From Limnoglobus roseus (GTDB lineage: Bacteria; Planctomycetota; Planctomycetia; Gemmatales; Gemmataceae), in the NCBI RefSeq assembly GCF_008254045.1, contig NZ_CP042425.1, forward strand, positions 1,302,001 to 1,366,000: DNA of 64,000 bases. The letters run 5' to 3'. This document shows positions 9,317 through 18,443 of this stretch, one piece after another; the stretch's first letter is position 1, and each line of letters starts with the position of its first letter. Below the pieces are notes generated by a model. It saw nothing but the letters and a program-made list of their open reading frames with translations, was not told the DNA's origin and did no database searches. A program made the translations under genes and the position numbers.

Positions 9317-10360
9317 CTACACGACCTTCCGCAGTTCCGCGAGCAGCTTGTCGATCTCGGCGTCGGTGCCGACGGAGATTCGGAGGCCGTCCCCGTAACC
9401 GGCGTAGTTCATGTACCGGACCAGGATGTTCTTCGCCTTCAGCGCCTCGTACATCGGCTTCACCGGCTTGTCGTTGCGGCGGCACCACAGGAAGTTCGCC
9501 TGACTGCCGGTGACGCGGAAGCCGAGCTTCGACAGTTCCGCCTGCATCCGGCCGCGGGTGGCGAGGATGCGGTCCCGCACGTCGGCGAAATAACCCTGGT
9601 CCTCGATCGCGGCCGTCGCGGCGGCGAGGCTCAGCACGTCGCAGTTGTAGGAGTCCTTCACCTTCAACAGTTCCCGCACCGTGTCCGGGTCGGCGACGGC
9701 GAAGCCGAAGCGGATGCCGGCCAGCGCGTAGGACTTGCTGAAGGTCCGCGTGACGATCACGTTCGGCAGTTCCTTCACCAGCGGCAGGCCGTTCCACTCG
9801 GCGAAGTCGGCATACGCCTCGTCCAGCACCAGCGGCCCGCCGACCTGTTCCGCGAGGCGTTCCAGCACGGGCAACCGCAGGCAACTGCCCGAGGGCGAGT
9901 TGGGGTTCGGCAGGAAAGTCAGGTTCGCAGCGGCGACCGGCCACGGGTTCGGCAGGCTCCAGTCGTCGGCGAACGGCACCGTCTGGAACTTCGCCCCCTG
10001 AATCTCGGCTAGTGACTTGTACAGGATGTAACTCGGCGTCGGCGACGCGATCAGGCCGCCTTCCGGCACGAACGCGCGCGTGAGGATCGTGAGGATGTCG
10101 TCGGAGCCGTTGCCGATGAGGATGGAATCGGGATCGACGCCGAGGACTTTGCCGGCGGCCTTGCGGAAGGTGTCGCCGAACGGCTGCGGGTACTTGCGGA
10201 GCTTGTCGCCGGTGAGGGCAGCGCGGATGGCCTCGAAGACCCTCGGCGACGGCGGGTACGGGTTCTCGTTGGTGTTGAGCTTGACGATGTCCGGGCTGTT
10301 GAGTTGCTCGCCGGGCACGTAGCCCGCCATGCCGCGGATGTTGGGACGGATGGCGTTCAT
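9317..10360 (-). CDS. hisC: Histidinol-phosphate aminotransferase
   Basis: The 347-residue fold-type I aminotransferase has LNTNENPYPPSP near the N-terminus, NPNSPSG (152-158), the cofactor-contact DEAYADF (from 180) and the pyridoxal phosphate lysine Lys209 in TFSKSYALAGIR. It transaminates imidazole acetol phosphate in histidine synthesis. I start at the ATG at 10360 because this begins the conserved N-terminus; 19 upstream codons are not family-like. It lies about 240 bases upstream of the hisB-linked small gene on the same strand, separated by palindromes. Confidence 0.95.
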   Translation of the reverse strand: MNAIRPNIRGMAGYVPGEQLNSPDIVKLNTNENPYPPSPRVFEAIRAALTGDKLRKYPQPFGDTFRKAAGKVLGVDPDSILIGNGSDDILTILTRAFVPEGGLIASPTPSYILYKSLAEIQGAKFQTVPFADDWSLPNPWPVAAANLTFLPNPNSPSGSCLRLPVLERLAEQVGGPLVLDEAYADFAEWNGLPLVKELPNVIVTRTFSKSYALAGIRFGFAVADPDTVRELLKVKDSYNCDVLSLAAATAAIEDQGYFADVRDRILATRGRMQAELSKLGFRVTGSQANFLWCRRNDKPVKPMYEALKAKNILVRYMNYAGYGDGLRISVGTDAEIDKLLAELRKVV

Positions 10361-10459
10361 GAGAGAGAAGGATACCGGGGGAACGAAAACGCCTCCGGAC
10401 AGGCCGGAGGTCTTCATTCAACATTACCTGTTCGCGGAGAAAGGGGGAGGGCGGAATTG

Positions 10460-10517
10460 GCGAGCGGCCCGGCGTAAGCGGGCCGTGTCTCGGCACATCA
10501 GACACGGCCCGCTCGCG
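10460..10517. repeat. Dispersed GCGGGCCGTGTCT palindrome, copy 1
   Basis: This element has the direct sequence GGCGAGCGGCCCGGCG followed by a 14-bp stem (10478-10491 with 10501-10514) and a 9-base loop. Closely related copies lie at 33002-33080 and 60317-60375. It sits 7 bases after the stop codon of the thioredoxin-fold gene. Likely a REP-like or terminator element. Confidence 0.8.
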
Positions 10518-10523
10518 GTGACG

Positions 10524-12377
10524 TTACTTCGACAGCTTCTCGGCTTCTTCGCCGAGGAACGCCATCTGGGCGTTCTTGTTCGCGACCTTGCCATCCTTGC
10601 CGACGAGCATCAGGTGCGTGCCGATGATGCCGTACTGGGCGGCGAGGCTGCCATCGGCGGCGAACAGGTGCGCCCCCGGCAGGCCGGCGTCCGTCGCGGC
10701 CTTCGTCGCGACTTGGGCGCTCGTGTCCAGGCAGACGGTCACAATGTTCACGTTGCCGCCGAGCTTCTTCGCCAACTCGGCCAGTTCCGCCGCGTCCTTT
10801 TTCAAGTCCTGCTGGAAGCTACCCCAGAAGTAGACGATCGAAACCTTGCCGCCGAGATTCGCCACGTTCACGGGTTGGCCGCCGAGCGTCGTGCCGGCGA
10901 GTGCGATCGGCTTGCCCTCGCACTCCAGGCGACGGATCGAGCCGGCCGCTTGTGCGGCGAGTTGGTGCGTCGGGAAGTTCTTGGCAATGGCCGCGTACTG
11001 GGCCTTCGCCTCCTCCTCGCCCTTCTTGCCGCGGGACTCTTCCGCCAGGGCCAACCGGTAATGAGCTTCCGGCGTCTCCTCGTTCGTCGGGTAGGTCTTG
11101 ATGAAGCTGGCGAGCGAGTCCCGCCACCACGTCTGAACGTCCTCGATTTCCTTTGGCCTGCCGTTGGTGGCGGTCAGCTTCGCGGAGTACTCCAGCCCCA
11201 GCACGCGGAACGCGGCGAAGCCGGCGATGGGCGACCCCTTGGCGACCTTCTCGATCTGGTCCCGCCACGCGACGAGTTGCTTGCCGCCCTCGGCCTCACC
11301 GGCTTCGGACGCCGCGACGTAGGCGTCGAGCAGTTGTTTCAGGAAGATTTCCTGCGACGGGTTGCCCTGGAGTTTCGTGGCGACTTCGTTCAGGACGGCC
11401 GCCCGCTCCATCTGGAACTTGCCGTAGCCAGGCGTGCCGTAGGCGACGGTAGGAATGCCATCGATCTTCTTGATGAGTTCCTGCGCGGCCGGCGGAATGT
11501 CCACGCCGCCGGTACCGGGTGTCCCCGGGTCGGACGCGGGCGAAATGGGGGAGGGGCCGTCAACGAGTTTCCACGCGCGGCCGACCTGGATCAGTTCGCC
11601 GAGGCTGAACGTAACGGCCTGCGTGTCCACGCCCTTGTCGACGAGCACGCCGGCGTTGCGGTGCCGGACCAAGTCAGTGCGGCCCTGGAACTCGTCGGCC
11701 GGGATCGTCTCCGGGGCCCACAGTTCGACGTGAATCCACTTCGCCTTGTCGGTCAACTTCAGGGCGTCGGCCGTCGCCTGCAACCGCTCGACGGCCTTCG
11801 CCGTGCGTGCGGTGATCGCCTGAATCTGCGGGGCCGGCAGGCCGATGGCTTGCAGGTCCTTCGGCGTGACGAGGAGCGCTTGCAACTTCGCAGCGTCCTT
11901 CTTCAGAACCGCCTCGAAGATTTCGCGGCTGACTTCCTCCGGCGAGATCGCCTCCCACACGTCCACGGTGCCGTTGCCGTCCGTGTCGACACCGACGCGG
12001 CTGCCGTTCGTGCCAAGCCAGCGGAACTGCTTGCCACCGGGGACTTCGGTCTCGCGGTAGACTTCCTGGCCGTTCTGGTAGAAGGAGAGGATGTTGTAAT
12101 TTTGTGCGCCGACGGCGAGGAACCGGCGGACGGTGCGGTTGTTGGCGTCGGTGAGGACGTAGCCGACGGGTTGCTTCTCGTTCGGGTACGGCGTGACGCG
12201 ACAGCGGGCGACATCAGCCGGCGTGAGCGCCGCGGCCGCACCGGCTTGCTTCGGCGCGATGGCGGCCATCTCTTCGGCCTTCGGCATCGGCGGCACCGCG
12301 AACGCGCTTCCCACGCCGAGGCCGCCGAGGAGGGTCAGGGTAGCGAGGACGCGGGTGGTGATTCGTTTGGTCGTCAT
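10524..12377 (-). CDS. Exported protein with cysteine-less TlpA/thioredoxin-like domain
   Basis: The 617-residue protein has a signal peptide (1-27) and a calcium-loop-like segment VDTDGNGTVDVWE (about 130-142). A helical, TPR-like middle follows, then a C-terminal thioredoxin fold from about residue 485. That domain is recognisable from VSIVYFWGSFQQDLKKDAAEL and the closing YGIIGTHLMLVGKDGKV. The position of the redox WCxxC reads WGSFQQD, and the usual cis-proline site reads TH, so it cannot act as a normal thiol oxidoreductase. Planctomycetes carry many large TlpA-like exported proteins. Role unknown; binding or scaffolding is likelier than redox chemistry. An AGGAGAA ribosome site precedes the ATG. 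Confidence 0.8.
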   Translation of the reverse strand: MTTKRITTRVLATLTLLGGLGVGSAFAVPPMPKAEEMAAIAPKQAGAAAALTPADVARCRVTPYPNEKQPVGYVLTDANNRTVRRFLAVGAQNYNILSFYQNGQEVYRETEVPGGKQFRWLGTNGSRVGVDTDGNGTVDVWEAISPEEVSREIFEAVLKKDAAKLQALLVTPKDLQAIGLPAPQIQAITARTAKAVERLQATADALKLTDKAKWIHVELWAPETIPADEFQGRTDLVRHRNAGVLVDKGVDTQAVTFSLGELIQVGRAWKLVDGPSPISPASDPGTPGTGGVDIPPAAQELIKKIDGIPTVAYGTPGYGKFQMERAAVLNEVATKLQGNPSQEIFLKQLLDAYVAASEAGEAEGGKQLVAWRDQIEKVAKGSPIAGFAAFRVLGLEYSAKLTATNGRPKEIEDVQTWWRDSLASFIKTYPTNEETPEAHYRLALAEESRGKKGEEEAKAQYAAIAKNFPTHQLAAQAAGSIRRLECEGKPIALAGTTLGGQPVNVANLGGKVSIVYFWGSFQQDLKKDAAELAELAKKLGGNVNIVTVCLDTSAQVATKAATDAGLPGAHLFAADGSLAAQYGIIGTHLMLVGKDGKVANKNAQMAFLGEEAEKLSK

Positions 12378-12528
12378 CCGAGGTTCTCCTGCACGAACTG
12401 CGGACCGTGTCCGCCCGACACAGCCTCGGGAATCGTCATCGACCGGATAACCGGCACAGGTTGAGGGAAAAGAGCCGGAAGGGGAACTCTCACGGCCCGT
12501 GCGGGATTGGCGAAGATCGGGAAGGGCT

Positions 12529-13155
12529 TCAGAAGTAGACGCACACGGGGCCGGAGAAGTCGTGCCGACGGACGGCGGCCGCGATCTGCTCGGCGATCTT
12601 GGCCCCGCCGGTGGCCGAGGGTTCGATGGGCGACAGACTGGAGTAGTCGTTGACGCTGGTGCAAACGAGCCGCAAGTCGATGACGGGCAGTTTGGCAGCG
12701 AAGGCCGTTCGCGTGATGATTTCGTTGAAGCCGCGGAGGGCGGTTCGGTCGGCGAGTTCGAGGTGCGGGATCGAATCGTAGACCGTGCAGACGGCGGTGG
12801 GTTTGCCGATGGCCACCACCTGGCGCAGCATCGCCCGGTAGCTTTTCTCGAACTCGTCGAGGGCTTCGCCGATCACGAGCATGGCTTCGCCGACGGTCAC
12901 GGCCGGCTCTCGCAGAATGTGGACGGCCGAGAGGGCGTCGTTGCCGCCGACACTCAAGACCAGGTGCGTGGCACCCGCCGGCAGGTTCGGAAGTTGGGCG
13001 GGAACGTCATCGGTGATCGCGCCATCGACGGCGCACAGCGTCGCCCGCCAGTCTTTCGGCAGACTCATCCGAACCTGCTCGATCACGCACGGCTTGTCCG
13101 GGACGTACCTCGCGTTATCGAAGATGGAATCACCGAGGAGGACAACGTGTGACAT
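12529..13155 (-). CDS. SGNH/GDSL-type hydrolase family protein
   Basis: The 208-residue cytoplasmic protein has block I LLGDSIFDN (Ser10) and block III SVGGND (Asn72) of the SGNH esterase superfamily. The C-terminal block normally reading DxxH instead reads SPIEPSATGGAKIAEQ, with no histidine at the expected place, so catalysis may be altered or use another residue. I start at the ATG at 13155 because GDSI must lie within the first ten residues; upstream codons run through a palindrome. Substrate unknown. Confidence 0.8.
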   Translation of the reverse strand: MSHVVLLGDSIFDNARYVPDKPCVIEQVRMSLPKDWRATLCAVDGAITDDVPAQLPNLPAGATHLVLSVGGNDALSAVHILREPAVTVGEAMLVIGEALDEFEKSYRAMLRQVVAIGKPTAVCTVYDSIPHLELADRTALRGFNEIITRTAFAAKLPVIDLRLVCTSVNDYSSLSPIEPSATGGAKIAEQIAAAVRRHDFSGPVCVYF

Positions 13156-13237
13156 GGGAGACCCCGCTGAAGGATGTGATCGAACCGATTGGATGCGGAG
13201 TGTAACCGATCTCGCTCCCCGAGGTGATAAAACGACG

Positions 13238-13267
13238 AAAGCCCACCCGTCGCGACGGGTGGGCTTT
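13238..13267. repeat. Dispersed 30-bp palindrome, copy 2
   Basis: This copy is identical over all 30 bases to that at 8174-8203. It begins 19 bases downstream of the stop codon of the following minus-strand gene and lies in the gap before the SGNH gene. Confidence 0.8.
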
Positions 13268-13286
13268 GTGAGGTTGCAGTTTCGGG

Positions 13287-13949
13287 TTACTTGCCTTCGG
13301 TGTACTCGACCAGTTCGATCGTCGCCTCGTAGTTGTTGATAACGTAGCTCAGTTTCACCATGCCCTTGCCGGCGCTGTACCACGTCTTCACGCTCGTCTT
13401 CTGGCCGGCCACGTCCAATTCCGGGGCGTCCACGACGACCGCCTCGAACTCCTTGCCGTCCTTCGTCTTGACCTTCTCCTTCTCGTCCTTGATCGTGTAC
13501 TTGCCCTTCAGCGGTTGCTCCTGCACCTTCGAGTCCACCGTCCAGCTGCCGTCCTTCTTGGCGGGCAGAGCCAGGATCTTCACCGGCGGGGTGATCGGGC
13601 TGTCGTTGATCTTCGTCCGGTAGACGCCGTCGGCCTGCACCTTCACGGTTTCCTTCGCGACGGCCCGGTTCGCCACCATCGTGGACAGGGTCGCCTCGCC
13701 GTCCTTGACGGCGTCAACCTTGATTTGCACGTCCTGGCCGTCGCCGAGCTTGTACTTCCACACACTGCCCGCCTTCAGCGGGTACAGGTCGGTGGTCGCG
13801 GCCGGGGCTGCCGGCGGGGCCGCGGGAGCGGCCGGCGTGCCGGCCGGCGGTGCCGCCGGCGGTGCGGGTGGCGGGGCCTGAGCCGCCACGGCGGTCGCCA
13901 GACCGATGATGGCGAAGCTTCCGAGAATCAGTCGGCTAATCCGTCGCAT
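13287..13949 (-). CDS. Exported protein with Pro/Ala-rich linker
   Basis: The 220-residue protein has a signal peptide (1-23), then a 30-residue Pro/Ala linker, then a beta-rich domain starting YPLKAGSVWKYKLGDG. That segment resembles the opening of many exported beta-sandwich proteins of unknown function in planctomycetes. There are no cysteines in the mature part and no catalytic motif. The linker suggests a domain held away from the membrane or processed by proteases. It diverges from the next plus-strand gene by about 140 bases. Confidence 0.7.
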   Translation of the reverse strand: MRRISRLILGSFAIIGLATAVAAQAPPPAPPAAPPAGTPAAPAAPPAAPAATTDLYPLKAGSVWKYKLGDGQDVQIKVDAVKDGEATLSTMVANRAVAKETVKVQADGVYRTKINDSPITPPVKILALPAKKDGSWTVDSKVQEQPLKGKYTIKDEKEKVKTKDGKEFEAVVVDAPELDVAGQKTSVKTWYSAGKGMVKLSYVINNYEATIELVEYTEGK

Positions 13950-14091
13950 GAAGCGTCTCCGCGGAAAGAACGAGTGAGAGTGTCTGGACAGTATACGAAT
14001 CGTTGAGGGCGGGTGAAGCGGACTTCGTCATTGTAACTCCCTCCGGCCGGCCTAAGATGCCCGCAAGCCCCACCTCTTGCGGAGACCAGCC

Positions 14092-15774
14092 ATGCGACCC
14101 CGGTTGCTGCTCGCGGCCTTGCTTGTGTTCGCCCTACCCGTGTTCGGCCGTGCCGCCCCGGCCCCGGCCGGCGGGAAAAGTAACGGCCCGCCCATCGTCT
14201 TCCAAGTGGCCCCCGTTGACAAGTTCCTGGCCGACGTCCGCGGCATCGTCCGCACCGTCGGCGGCGACGGCATCGTGCAGATGATGGACGGCGCGATCAC
14301 GAACAAGTTCGGCGAAAAGGGTTGGGCTGGCATCGACACGAAGAAGCCGGTAACCGGGTACATCTTCTTGCCGAACAAGGCGCTGAAGGGCGTCGAAGAC
14401 TTCAAAGAAATCTACGGTGTCGTCGCCATCCCCGTCACGAGCGAGGACGAATTCAAGGGCTTTTTCCGACGGCTCTCGCCCCCGGACGACCCGGTAACCT
14501 TCAAGCCGGTCGAGGGTAAGAAGGGCCTGTACGCGCTGGAAAACAAGACCGAAGACACGATCCAGATGCGGGTTCGCTTCCACGAAGGGTACGCCTACGT
14601 CGGCGTCAACGCGAAGGACGACCAACTCGACGCGACCGCCCTCGTCTCCGCGGCCGATCTCGTGAAAGCCAACGACCCCGGCCTTGTGTTGATCCGCTTC
14701 ATCACCGACCGCTACCCGGAAGAACTCGTCAAACAACAGTCGCAGCAAATCGACGAGATGGTCGCCAAACTGAAGGAGCAGGCCGGCGGCGGAGTTGGTT
14801 GGATCGGCGGCATTCTGGAGAGTTACGCCGCGATGACGAAGCGGATGAGTACCGTCATGAAGGAAACCGAGGAGTCCGGTTTCCGCCTCGCCTACGACGA
14901 GAAGGCCGCCGAAGTCGCGATCGAAACCTACGCGGTGCCGAAGAAGGGATCGGCTTACGCACTGGAACTCGCCGACATGAAGTCCGGCACGAACCGCTTC
15001 GCCGCCCTGGTGACGGACAAAACGCCGGCCGCCGTTCTCCTGCAACTGCCGACTTCGTCCCCGGAATTCCGGGACATGCTCTCCAAGGCCATCGACGCCG
15101 GGCAGAAGGCGAAGGACAACGCCCCGCCGCCGGCTCAACCGATTCTTGAGGAACTGCTCAAGGGTCTGGGCCGCACCGTGAAGGCCGATTCCCTCGACTT
15201 CGCCGTGGCCGTGAACCCCGGCAAGGACGGCCACTACACCGGCGTGGCCGCGATCAGCTTCGACGACGCGACCGGCCTGGAGAAGGTTCTGAAGGAGGCG
15301 TACAAGGACGCCCCGCAAGACGTGAAGGACACGGTCAAACTCGACGTGGACAAGATCGAGGGCGTGAACGTCCACCGCATCTCGCCGCCGGACTCCGACG
15401 AGAAGGCCAAGAAGCTCTTCGGCTCGACCGACATCTTCGTGGCCTTCGGTCCGAAGGGCGTCTACGCGGCCATTGGCATCGACGCGAACGCGGCGATCAA
15501 GGCCGCCCTCACCGCCAAGCCCGCCCCGGCGAAGGTGGTGGACGTGGTCGTGAACCCCAAACTCCTCGGCGACATGGCCGGGACCGTGGACGAGAACGCC
15601 GGCAAGATGGTCGCCCAAGTTCTGGGCGGCACCGACAAGCGCCTCTCGGCCTTCTCCATCAGCTACGAGGGCGGGGCGTCGATGAAGATGCGCACCGCAT
15701 TGAACCTGAACGTGATCCCGAAGGCCATGATGATGACGTTCGCGATGCGGGGAGCCGCCGCGCCGGCCCGTTGA
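14092..15774 (+). CDS. Exported protein of unknown function (560 residues)
   Basis: The protein has a clear signal peptide (1-20, ending GRAAPAP) and no membrane segments after it. The mature part alternates beta strands and helices and shows two weakly similar halves (PVTGYIFLPNKA early, DSLDFAVAVNPGKDG later), suggesting an internal duplication. I do not recognise a catalytic site. Long exported proteins like this are common in Gemmataceae, but this comparison is from memory. I use the ATG at 14092 with GGAGA about 8 bases upstream. A strong hairpin at 15794-15825 follows the gene. Confidence 0.7.
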   Translation: MRPRLLLAALLVFALPVFGRAAPAPAGGKSNGPPIVFQVAPVDKFLADVRGIVRTVGGDGIVQMMDGAITNKFGEKGWAGIDTKKPVTGYIFLPNKALKGVEDFKEIYGVVAIPVTSEDEFKGFFRRLSPPDDPVTFKPVEGKKGLYALENKTEDTIQMRVRFHEGYAYVGVNAKDDQLDATALVSAADLVKANDPGLVLIRFITDRYPEELVKQQSQQIDEMVAKLKEQAGGGVGWIGGILESYAAMTKRMSTVMKETEESGFRLAYDEKAAEVAIETYAVPKKGSAYALELADMKSGTNRFAALVTDKTPAAVLLQLPTSSPEFRDMLSKAIDAGQKAKDNAPPPAQPILEELLKGLGRTVKADSLDFAVAVNPGKDGHYTGVAAISFDDATGLEKVLKEAYKDAPQDVKDTVKLDVDKIEGVNVHRISPPDSDEKAKKLFGSTDIFVAFGPKGVYAAIGIDANAAIKAALTAKPAPAKVVDVVVNPKLLGDMAGTVDENAGKMVAQVLGGTDKRLSAFSISYEGGASMKMRTALNLNVIPKAMMMTFAMRGAAAPAR

Positions 15775-15793
15775 GGAAGGGGCAGAATTCGCG

Positions 15794-15825
15794 TCGCCCG
15801 CCCAGACCAACATCAGGGCGGGCGA
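15794..15825 (+). terminator. Intrinsic terminator
   Basis: A perfect 10-bp stem (TCGCCCGCCC with its complement) encloses a 12-base loop and is followed by AATTGTTTCT. It lies 20 bases after the stop codon of the exported 560-residue protein gene and fits a Rho-independent terminator. Confidence 0.7.
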
Positions 15826-16044
15826 AATTGTTTCTGCACAATCGGCGCAAACCGAATAATCGTCCAGTGATACAGATTACCCTGTCGTTCGAATCGAACC
15901 CTCGCGGTTGCGAGTGGGAAGTCTCATTCCTATAACGATAGTAGTCCCTTCTCCGCCGTCCGGTGTTATTCGGCGGCCGATTGCCACGACGGAAGTCATG
16001 CCCCCGATTACGGTTGAGACCGAATCGGCGGCCGAGGTAGCAGA

Positions 16045-17478
16045 ATGGGTTCCTTGAAAATCCGGCGCATCGACCTGACGGCGAACAACGCTTCTACGCA
16101 ACTTGCCAAACTCCGAGACCAGTTCCGACCCGAATCCGAGGTCGTCTCGGCCCAGGCCAAGAAACTCACGCAAGCCGTTTTCGGACAACATCTTACACCA
16201 GTTCAAGCCGTCGAGCGAATCTGCAACGACGTGCGGAGCAAGGGGTTACCGGCGGTCTTTCAATACACGGAATCCTTCGACAAAGTCAAACTCAAGCCCG
16301 ACGCCTTCCGCGTGAAGAAGGAAGAGATGGCCGCCGCCCATGCCGCGGCCGCTCCGGAGTTCCTCGAAGTCGTCCGCCGCATCCGGTACAACATCGACTC
16401 CTTCCAGCACGGCCTCCTGCACCAGGACGCCGAGCTGCGAGTCTCGGGGCAGCACGAAGTCACGCTCCGCTACCGGCCGCTGAACCGCGTCGGCGTCTAC
16501 TGCCCCGGCGGCGCGGCCGCTTACCCCTCGACCCTGCTCATGACCGTCTGCCCGGCGAAGGCGGCGGGCGTGAACCAGATCATCGTCTGCCTGCCGCCGA
16601 AAGACACGGGCGCTTACAACAAGGACATGCTCGCCGTCTGCTACGAGTTAGAGGTGGACGAAGTCTACCGCGTCGGCGGCGCGCAAGCGGTCGCGGCGAT
16701 GGCCTACGGCGTGGACGGCATGAAGCCGGTCGAGATGATCGTCGGCCCCGGCAGTCAGTTCGTCGCCCTCGCCAAGAAGCACGTCTTCGGCCAAGTGGCC
16801 ATCGACTGTATCGCCGGCCCGAGCGAGATCGTGGTGGCCGCCGACGACTCGGCCCACCCGCACTACGTCGCCCTCGACCTGCTCGCCCAGGCGGAGCACT
16901 CCCCCGGCGTGCCGATCCTGGTGACGTGGTACGAGCCACTGTTGGACGAAGTCGAAGCGGCACTCGTCAAGCGAATGGCGAAGCTGTCGCGGGCCGATTT
17001 GGCGAAGGACTCGCTCGAACGGTACGGCGCGTTCGTGCTTGCCCCGGACAAGCAGGGGGCGATCGACTGCGTCAACACGCTGGCCCCGGAACACCTGCAC
17101 ATCCAGACCCGCGACCCGGACGGATTCGCCGAGTCGGTGCAAAGTGCGGGCGCAATCTTCCTGGGGCCGTTCACCCCGGTGGCCCTCGGCGACTACGCGG
17201 CCGGCCCGAGCCACGTCCTGCCGACGGGCGGCACGGCCCGGTTCAGCAGCGGCCTGACGGCCAACGACTTCCGCAAGCGGACGAGCATCCTGCGGTTCAC
17301 CCGCAACGGCTTGAAGGACATCGCCGAGGACGTGATTTACATCGCGAAGAAAGAGGGCCTGACTGCCCACGCCGCGAGCGTCGAACAGCGGGCCAACGAC
17401 AACGGGCCCGCCGCTCGCCCGAAGCCGAAGCCGGACAAGGTGCTGGCGGCCGCCGGGGCGGGTCCGGCGAAGAAGTAA
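16045..17478 (+). CDS. hisD: Histidinol dehydrogenase
   Basis: The 477-residue enzyme oxidises histidinol to histidine in two NAD-dependent steps. The zinc-binding LLAQAEHS (Gln282, His285), the catalytic pair Glu349-His350 in APEHLHI, and GDYAAGPSHVLPTGG are all intact. Most homologues are about 430 residues; here the last 35 or so are a Pro/Lys/Ala-rich tail that looks disordered. It is separate from hisB and hisC by 6-8 kb and on the opposite strand, so histidine genes are dispersed here. Confidence 0.96.
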   Translation: MGSLKIRRIDLTANNASTQLAKLRDQFRPESEVVSAQAKKLTQAVFGQHLTPVQAVERICNDVRSKGLPAVFQYTESFDKVKLKPDAFRVKKEEMAAAHAAAAPEFLEVVRRIRYNIDSFQHGLLHQDAELRVSGQHEVTLRYRPLNRVGVYCPGGAAAYPSTLLMTVCPAKAAGVNQIIVCLPPKDTGAYNKDMLAVCYELEVDEVYRVGGAQAVAAMAYGVDGMKPVEMIVGPGSQFVALAKKHVFGQVAIDCIAGPSEIVVAADDSAHPHYVALDLLAQAEHSPGVPILVTWYEPLLDEVEAALVKRMAKLSRADLAKDSLERYGAFVLAPDKQGAIDCVNTLAPEHLHIQTRDPDGFAESVQSAGAIFLGPFTPVALGDYAAGPSHVLPTGGTARFSSGLTANDFRKRTSILRFTRNGLKDIAEDVIYIAKKEGLTAHAASVEQRANDNGPAARPKPKPDKVLAAAGAGPAKK

Positions 17479-17496
17479 TCCGCGCCGGGCTTTCCG

Positions 17497-17703
17497 GCCC
17501 CGGACGGGGCCGAGGGATGTAGCCACGGGTGGAGCGCAGCGCAACCCGTGGCGAACTCGGTGAGGTCTTCTGCCCCGGATGGGGCAGAGGGAACAGGCTC
17601 TTTCCTTCGCCCCATCCGGGGCTGACGCCTTCATACTCCCTTCCACGGGTTCCACTTCGTTCCACCCGTGGCTACAATCCTCGACCCCGCCCGGGGCCGA
17701 AAT
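17497..17703. repeat. Nested palindromic intergenic element
   Basis: Successive arms pair around a central core. GGCCCCGGACGGGGCC at the left relates to the CCCGCCCGGGGCC at the right. The GTAGCCACGGGTGGA segment (17519-17533) pairs with TCCACCCGTGGCTAC (17661-17675). The inner CTGCCCCGGATGGGGC relates to CGCCCCATCCGGGGC. It fills the gap between hisD and the LOG gene. It probably forms a REP-type cluster. Confidence 0.7.
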
Positions 17704-17761
17704 CCAGAACCGAGAACCCGGCCATTCTGTGAATGTCCCTGCCACCTTGTGGGATAGGCCC

Positions 17762-18346
17762 ATGAACTCCGTCTGCGTCTTCTGCGGGTCCGCGAGCGGC
17801 ACGAACCCGCTCTACGCCGAAACCGCCCGCGCCACCGGGGCGGAACTCGCCCGCCGGTCGCTCACGCTCGTTTACGGCGGCGGCCGCGTCGGGCTGATGG
17901 GCGAAGTCGCCACCGCGACCGTTGCGGCCGGCGGGCAGGTCGTCGGCATCATCCCCGGCATGTTGGCGGCGAAGGAAATCGCCTTCGCCGACGGCGCGGA
18001 ACTGATCGTCGTGGACACGATGCACGTCCGCAAGGCGATGATGGCCGACCGCGCCGACGCCTTCCTCGCCCTGCCGGGCGGCTTTGGGACGTGCGACGAA
18101 CTCTTCGAAATCCTCACCTGGGCGCAGATCGGCATTCACCAGAAGCCGATCGGCCTGCTGAACGTCGCCGGCTTCTACACGCCGCTGTTGGCCTGGCTGG
18201 ACCACGTCGTGATCGAAGGCTTGCTGAAGCCGAAGCACCGCGAGTTGTTGATCGTGCGGGAAACCGTGGGCGAATTGCTCGACGCGCTGGCGGAGTGGAA
18301 GCCGGTTCAGCCCGTCGAGAAGTGGGCGACGCTCGCGGAACGGTAA
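17762..18346 (+). CDS. LOG family protein (nucleoside 5'-monophosphate phosphoribohydrolase)
   Basis: The 194-residue Rossmann-like protein carries the family motif LPGGFGTCDELFE (PGGxGTxxE) around residue 105 and the N-terminal VCVFCGS. LOG enzymes release bases such as cytokinins or adenine from nucleoside monophosphates. In bacteria the true substrate is often unclear, so I do not claim cytokinin activation. The ATG at 17762 starts precisely at the family N-terminus. Confidence 0.92.
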   Translation: MNSVCVFCGSASGTNPLYAETARATGAELARRSLTLVYGGGRVGLMGEVATATVAAGGQVVGIIPGMLAAKEIAFADGAELIVVDTMHVRKAMMADRADAFLALPGGFGTCDELFEILTWAQIGIHQKPIGLLNVAGFYTPLLAWLDHVVIEGLLKPKHRELLIVRETVGELLDALAEWKPVQPVEKWATLAER

Positions 18347-18348
18347 TG

Positions 18349-18437
18349 GATGAAGGGGTGAGCGGGTGACATGGTGAAGGGGTGAGAAAACCGCGTCTTT
18401 TCACCCCTTCACCATGCCACCCGCTCACCCCTTCATC
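18349..18437. terminator. Bidirectional hairpin between convergent genes
   Basis: About 40 bases on each side (18349-18390 with 18398-18437) form an almost complete inverted repeat with a short loop. It separates the LOG gene and accD, which converge. The arms repeat the motif GAAGGGGTGAG. A run of Ts and As next to the loop fits a bidirectional terminator, although the unusual length also fits a mobile palindrome. Confidence 0.7.
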
Positions 18438-18443
18438 TTCCGG

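Noticed and set aside
15885..15905. GTTCGAATC sequence resembling the tRNA T-loop
   Set aside because: No acceptor or anticodon stem can be formed around it, so it is not a tRNA.
15877..16206. 109-residue minus-strand frame upstream of and overlapping hisD
   Set aside because: It overlaps the start of hisD on the other strand and has no ribosome site or recognisable domain.
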